The notes under the pieces are model-generated. The model saw nothing but the letters and a program-made list of their open reading frames with translations. It ran no database searches and was not told the DNA's origin. From an uncultured Collinsella sp. (GTDB lineage: Bacteria > Actinomycetota > Coriobacteriia > Coriobacteriales > Coriobacteriaceae): a stretch of DNA of 17,847 nt. The stretch is taken from the NCBI GenBank assembly GCA_902482615.1, contig CABTAA010000008.1:1-17847 (forward strand), written 5' to 3'. Shown here one piece after another: positions 14,547-17,847 of the stretch; positions within the stretch are counted from its first letter, which is position 1, and the number at the start of each line of letters is the position of its first letter. The position numbers and the translations under genes were made by a program.

Positions 14547-14580
14547 GATTCCAGAATTCCAACGAAAGGAAGTTATACAA

Positions 14581-15675
14581 ATGAGTCAGTCATCATTCGG
14601 AAAAAAATTCGTAGTTACTACCTGGGGAGAATCTCATGGCAAGGCTATCGGTGCAGTTCTCGACGGCTGCCCCGCAGGTCTTTCTCTCTGCGAGGAAGAT
14701 ATCCAGGTTTTTCTTGACCGGAGGAAACCCGGCCAGAGCCGCTACACAACTGCCCGTAAAGAAGGGGATCTGGTTGAAATCCTTTCCGGAGTTTTTGAAG
14801 GAAAAACTACCGGCACACCGATTTCTCTTCTGATCCGCAATACCGACCAGCGTTCCCGGGATTACGGAAATATTGCATACTCCTACCGCCCCGGTCATGC
14901 AGACTTTACCTTTGACCAGAAATACGGTTTCCGCGATTACCGTGGAGGCGGACGTTCTTCCGGAAGGGAAACCGCCGGCCGTGTGGCAGCCGGTGCCATT
15001 GCCATCAAGCTGTTAAATGAACTTGGTATTACTTTTACCACCTATGCGAAATCCATCGGTCCTGTGGAAATCCAGTCTTTCTCAGAAGAAGAGATCCGGA
15101 ACAATTCCCTCTGTATGCCAGACGCCGATGCGGCAGAAAAAGCATCCGCCTATCTCGAGCAGTGTCTCAATAACCAGGACAGTGCAGGCGGTGTGATCGA
15201 ATGCCGGATCAAAAATGTTCCTGCTGGTCTGGGTGATACGGTTTTTGACAAGCTGGATGCCACTCTTGCTCATGCGATCATGTCCATCGGTGCTGTAAAA
15301 GCTGTTGAGATCGGTGACGGCATTGGTGTGACACGCCTTACCGGTTCTGAAGATAACGATGGTTTTGTCCAGAAAGACAGCATCATTTCCAAGACCTCCA
15401 ACCACGCCGGCGGTATCATGGGCGGTATGAGTGACGGCAGTGACATTATCCTCCGTGCCCATATCAAACCAACACCATCGATCAGCCAGCCCCAGTCCAC
15501 CGTAACCAGCTCCGGCGAAAATCTGGAGCTTGAGATCAAAGGACGCCATGATCCTGTTATTGTTCCACGTGCCGTAGTTGTTGTGGAAGCCATGGCAGCT
15601 CTCACCATCACCGATGCACTTTTTGCCAATATGAGCGCACGCATGGACCGCATCCACGAATTCTATCGCAGATAA
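14581..15675 (+). CDS. aroC: Chorismate synthase
   Basis: The last enzyme of the shikimate pathway; it converts 5-enolpyruvylshikimate 3-phosphate to chorismate using reduced FMN. It has 364 residues, the usual length. Family signatures are present: TWGESHGKAIGAVLDGCPAG near the N-terminus (His near position 18), RRKPGQSRYTT near 50-60, and the long conserved block RPGHADFTFDQKYG then RDYRGGGRSSGRETAGRVAAGA near 115-150. A second conserved block, with ISLISQ-like character (PSISQPQSTV), lies near the C-terminus. ATG at 14581 is chosen over an in-frame ATG at 14545 because AAAGGAAG (14565-14572) sits just before it and the earlier ATG overlaps the promoter -10. It is a single-gene transcript closed by the terminator at 15741-15783. 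Confidence 0.97.
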   Translation: MSQSSFGKKFVVTTWGESHGKAIGAVLDGCPAGLSLCEEDIQVFLDRRKPGQSRYTTARKEGDLVEILSGVFEGKTTGTPISLLIRNTDQRSRDYGNIAYSYRPGHADFTFDQKYGFRDYRGGGRSSGRETAGRVAAGAIAIKLLNELGITFTTYAKSIGPVEIQSFSEEEIRNNSLCMPDADAAEKASAYLEQCLNNQDSAGGVIECRIKNVPAGLGDTVFDKLDATLAHAIMSIGAVKAVEIGDGIGVTRLTGSEDNDGFVQKDSIISKTSNHAGGIMGGMSDGSDIILRAHIKPTPSISQPQSTVTSSGENLELEIKGRHDPVIVPRAVVVVEAMAALTITDALFANMSARMDRIHEFYRR

Positions 15676-15735
15676 AACCGCCCTCATTCCCGGCAGATCC
15701 GTGGATTCATCCGTAATGCCAAATGCTTTTCCAGC

Positions 15736-15783
15736 AAAAAACAGACTCAGGGAATCTTATTGCTTATCCCTGAGTCTGTTTTT
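15736..15783. terminator. Intrinsic terminator shared by aroC (+) and the lactonase gene (-)
   Basis: A perfect 13-bp stem pairs ACAGACTCAGGGA (15741-15753) with its complement at 15767-15779. T-runs flank it on both strands: TTTTT after the plus-strand hairpin, and the complement of AAAAAA at 15736-15741 on the other strand. It lies between convergent genes and should stop both. Confidence 0.95.
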
Positions 15784-15825
15784 GTATCCGGATATCTGGC
15801 CGTTGCAGTCATTTACCGAAAAGAA

Positions 15826-16911
15826 TTATTTGCAGATGCCATCCACATCTCCCGGCACCGGCCAGATATGGATGCTGTTCGGTGTTTCGATCTTTCTTGG
15901 CTTCTCATTCATCATAATAATATTTTTTTCGTAATCTACTGTAAAAACAGTAATACTGTTACTTCCATGATTTGCAATGGCAATATGTTTGTTATCCGGG
16001 AAGATCATAAGATCTTTCGGATAATCACCACTGATCGGAAGGGTAAATTTCTTGGTCAGAAGGCCGGTTTCCTGGTCTACCGCATACATGGTTACTGTGT
16101 TCTCACCTGCAGTTGTGCAGAAAAGATATTTGCCATCCGCAGAAAGAGACATGCCTGATGCTGCGTTGTGAATCGCATCATTGGCGTCTTCTTTTCCAAG
16201 AGTGGTAATACTCTGGAGCAGCTGGAACTCCGGGTTCTTGCCGCTTCCGTCATAGCTGTATACCTTAACCTCATTGCTGAGCTCAAAAAGAAGATATGCA
16301 AATCTTCCATCATCACTGAAACGGATAATACGAGGGCCACTCTCTCTCGGGCAGCGGAGGATGTCAACAAGCTCCAGTTTATCTTTCTTCTTGTTGATCC
16401 TGTAGATCTTAACCTGATCAATGCCATTATCTACCGCACAGAGATATTTGTTATCCGGTGTGGGGCGGACACAATTTACATGTGGACGGAAGTTACGTTC
16501 TGCCACACTTCCAAGTCCTTTATGGAAAACACCGTCCATAACACTTCCCAGACGTCCGTCTTTATGTGTATGTACAACCGTTACCTTACCATCATGATAA
16601 CCTGCTACATAAAGATATCTTCCGTCTACATCTGTTGCAAGATAACAGCCTCGCATTCCGTTAATATCTACGCTGTTAATACGGGAAAGATCTCCATTTT
16701 CATCTCTCTCGAATACAGCCACACCTTCATCCTCGATGGAGTACAGATATTTACCGTTTTTGGAAACTGCCAGATGAGATGCATTGCTGACCTCTACCTC
16801 ACTGCGCTCTGTCAGTGTTCCGTTCTCTACATCTACATCGTATACCTGAATTCCCTTACTGGTTCCATGGGTATATGTTCCCACGTAAGCCACGTACTTC
16901 TTTTTTCCCAT
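15826..16911 (-). CDS. Lactonase family protein (6-phosphogluconolactonase-type beta-propeller)
   Basis: A predicted seven-bladed beta-propeller of the cycloisomerase 2 / YbhE-Pgl family, whose characterised members hydrolyse 6-phosphogluconolactone in the oxidative pentose phosphate pathway. It has 361 residues, near the family's 330-370. Repeated blade signatures are visible, such as NGKYLYSIE, DGRYLYVAGYHDGKVTV, DNKYLCAVDNG, DGRFAYLLFELSNEV and DGKYLFCTTAGENTVTMY, as are family words YVGTYTHG at the start and RPHVNCV mid-protein. ATG at 16911 follows AGGAGG at 9 bases; the frame runs further upstream through the promoter and is not coding there. It has its own promoter and is convergent with aroC across a shared terminator. 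Substrate specificity cannot be told from the sequence alone. Confidence 0.88.
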   Translation of the reverse strand: MGKKKYVAYVGTYTHGTSKGIQVYDVDVENGTLTERSEVEVSNASHLAVSKNGKYLYSIEDEGVAVFERDENGDLSRINSVDINGMRGCYLATDVDGRYLYVAGYHDGKVTVVHTHKDGRLGSVMDGVFHKGLGSVAERNFRPHVNCVRPTPDNKYLCAVDNGIDQVKIYRINKKKDKLELVDILRCPRESGPRIIRFSDDGRFAYLLFELSNEVKVYSYDGSGKNPEFQLLQSITTLGKEDANDAIHNAASGMSLSADGKYLFCTTAGENTVTMYAVDQETGLLTKKFTLPISGDYPKDLMIFPDNKHIAIANHGSNSITVFTVDYEKNIIMMNEKPRKIETPNSIHIWPVPGDVDGICK

Positions 16912-16957
16912 AAGCTCTGGCCTCCTGCTTTCACATTCATTACGTATTTTTGTGTTT

Positions 16958-16986
16958 ATTTTATCACAAAGTTTTTTGAAGAACAA
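16958..16986 (-). promoter_or_regulatory. Promoter of the lactonase gene
   Basis: On the minus strand, TTGTTC (16986-16981), 17 bases, TAAAAT (16963-16958), about 47 bases before the ATG. The gene is therefore probably expressed separately from hemL, which ends 132 bases upstream. Confidence 0.62.
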
Positions 16987-17043
16987 GTTACCATCCTACT
17001 ATCTTTGTGTAAATTCCTGTGCAAAATCATTTTTTTGCGGAAA

Positions 17044-17847
17044 TTACAGTTCTCCCAGGGCACCTCTCATTGCTTCCAGAGTTTCGTCGATCACTTCATC
17101 TGTGTGCGCTGTGGAAAGGAACATCGCCTCAAACTGAGAAGGTGCAAGATGAATACCTCGTTTCAGCATTCCCTTGAAATATTTTGCAAAAAGATCCAGG
17201 TTGGAAGTTTTTGCGGAAACATAATCTTTTACTTCCTGATCTGTAAAGAAGATACTTGCCAGGGAAGAATCATAATTCACCTGATATGGAAGGCCTTTTT
17301 CCTCCACGATCTTTTTCAGACCTCCGTAAAGTTTCTCTCCTTTTACTGCCAGCTCTTTATAGATCTCCTGATGCTCATAGAGATATTTCAGCTGTGTGAA
17401 TCCTGCTGCCATGGCAACCGGATTTCCACTTAAGGTACCTGCCTGGTATACAGGACCACACGGTGAGATCAGATCCATGATCTCTTTGCGGCCGCCATAT
17501 GCACCTACTGGCATTCCTGCGCCGATGATTTTTCCATAGGTGACAAGATCCGGACGGATACCAAAATACTCTGCCGCTCCGCCAAAGGCAAGACGGAATC
17601 CTGTGATTACCTCATCAAAGATCAGCAGACAGTTATGCTCATCACAAAGCTGGCGAAGCCTCTTTAAGAAACCTGGTTTCGGAGGAACTACGCCCATGTT
17701 TGCTCCTACTGCTTCCACGATCACTGCCGCCACATTTCCCTCTTCCTGTTTGAGAAGTGCTTCCACGCTGGCCGCATCATTGTAGGTTGCAGTCATGGTA
17801 TCCTGTGTGCAGCCCTTGGGAACACCGGCGCTGTCCGGAATACCGCT
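17044..17847 (-). CDS. hemL: Glutamate-1-semialdehyde 2,1-aminomutase, N-terminus cut by window edge
   Basis: A PLP enzyme that converts glutamate-1-semialdehyde to 5-aminolevulinate, the committed precursor for heme, cobalamin and other tetrapyrroles in the C5 pathway. The visible 267 residues are the C-terminal part of a protein of about 430. The frame enters from the window edge with SGIPDSAGVPKG, typical of this family. It then has PKPGFLKRLRQLCDEH and LLIFDEVITGFR (PLP-ring Asp), then LVTYGKIIGAGMPVGAYGG with the PLP-binding lysine, then VYQAGTLSGNPVAMAAG. About 160 N-terminal residues lie beyond the window. No strong terminator follows its stop. It is a clostridial-style gene on the right-hand genome. 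Confidence 0.95.
   Translation of the reverse strand, partial: SGIPDSAGVPKGCTQDTMTATYNDAASVEALLKQEEGNVAAVIVEAVGANMGVVPPKPGFLKRLRQLCDEHNCLLIFDEVITGFRLAFGGAAEYFGIRPDLVTYGKIIGAGMPVGAYGGRKEIMDLISPCGPVYQAGTLSGNPVAMAAGFTQLKYLYEHQEIYKELAVKGEKLYGGLKKIVEEKGLPYQVNYDSSLASIFFTDQEVKDYVSAKTSNLDLFAKYFKGMLKRGIHLAPSQFEAMFLSTAHTDEVIDETLEAMRGALGEL

Noticed and set aside
17021..17038. Hairpin GCAAAA...TTTTGC downstream of hemL
   Set aside because: Only six AT-rich pairs with no GC stem; too weak to call a terminator.
11029..17847. Natural transfer of a clostridial segment into a Coriobacteriia chromosome
   Set aside because: No mobile element, integrase or tRNA site at the junction, and the right side is ordinary housekeeping content (aroC, hemL, corA, pyk); an assembly chimera explains it more simply, though reads are needed to settle it.
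1..17847. CRISPR array, rRNA, tRNA or insertion sequence
   Set aside because: No regularly spaced repeats, no tRNA-like or rRNA-like stretches and no transposase frame were seen in the gaps.

Overview
The window appears to be two genomes joined inside one gene. Positions 1 to about 11,700 are GC-rich, with strongly GC-biased third codon positions. The gene families there look like a gut Coriobacteriia member close to Collinsella (inference from codon style and recalled families; no search was run). From about 11,750 to the right end the DNA is AT-richer, uses AGA/GGA/GAA-type codons and textbook sigma-A promoters, and looks like a Lachnospiraceae (Clostridia) genome. The change falls within the pyruvate kinase gene, at its most conserved catalytic stretch. 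This is most simply a chimeric metagenomic contig, less likely a real recombination.

Left part, in order. First is the 3'-truncated end of an M32 (Taq-type) metallocarboxypeptidase on the minus strand. Divergent from it is a tRNA-Phe T-box leader (specifier UUC) with an intrinsic terminator, controlling pheS-pheT, the two subunits of phenylalanyl-tRNA synthetase. A 184-bp gap between pheS and pheT holds a palindromic element. Next comes a three-gene ECF-type metal transporter: CbiM/NikM with a fused NikN-like tail, then the T component, then the ATPase. A promoter directly precedes a perfect palindrome that matches a known NikR motif layout, which points to nickel rather than cobalt. Then follow a zinc-dependent phospholipase C-like protein and, tail to tail with overlapping stop codons, a minus-strand PD-(D/E)XK nuclease-like protein of a type I recall from Coriobacteriia. 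Upstream of the nuclease gene lies a pair of 26-bp inverted repeats. The Coriobacteriia part ends with a strong terminator and the C-terminal half of pyruvate kinase.

Right part. A minus-strand operon runs corA (magnesium/cobalt channel), a rhomboid-like membrane protein with a C-terminal zinc ribbon, then pyk (N-terminal half native to this side). It starts from a perfect TTGACA-N17-TATAAT promoter. Divergent from it is aroC (chorismate synthase) with its own promoter and a terminator shared with the convergent lactonase gene. The last gene is hemL (glutamate-1-semialdehyde aminomutase), truncated at its 5' end by the window edge.

I saw no rRNA, tRNA, CRISPR array or intact insertion sequence. 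If the contig is chimeric, functional links must not be drawn across 11,700. For example, the metal transporter on the left and hemL on the right should not be read as one tetrapyrrole programme.
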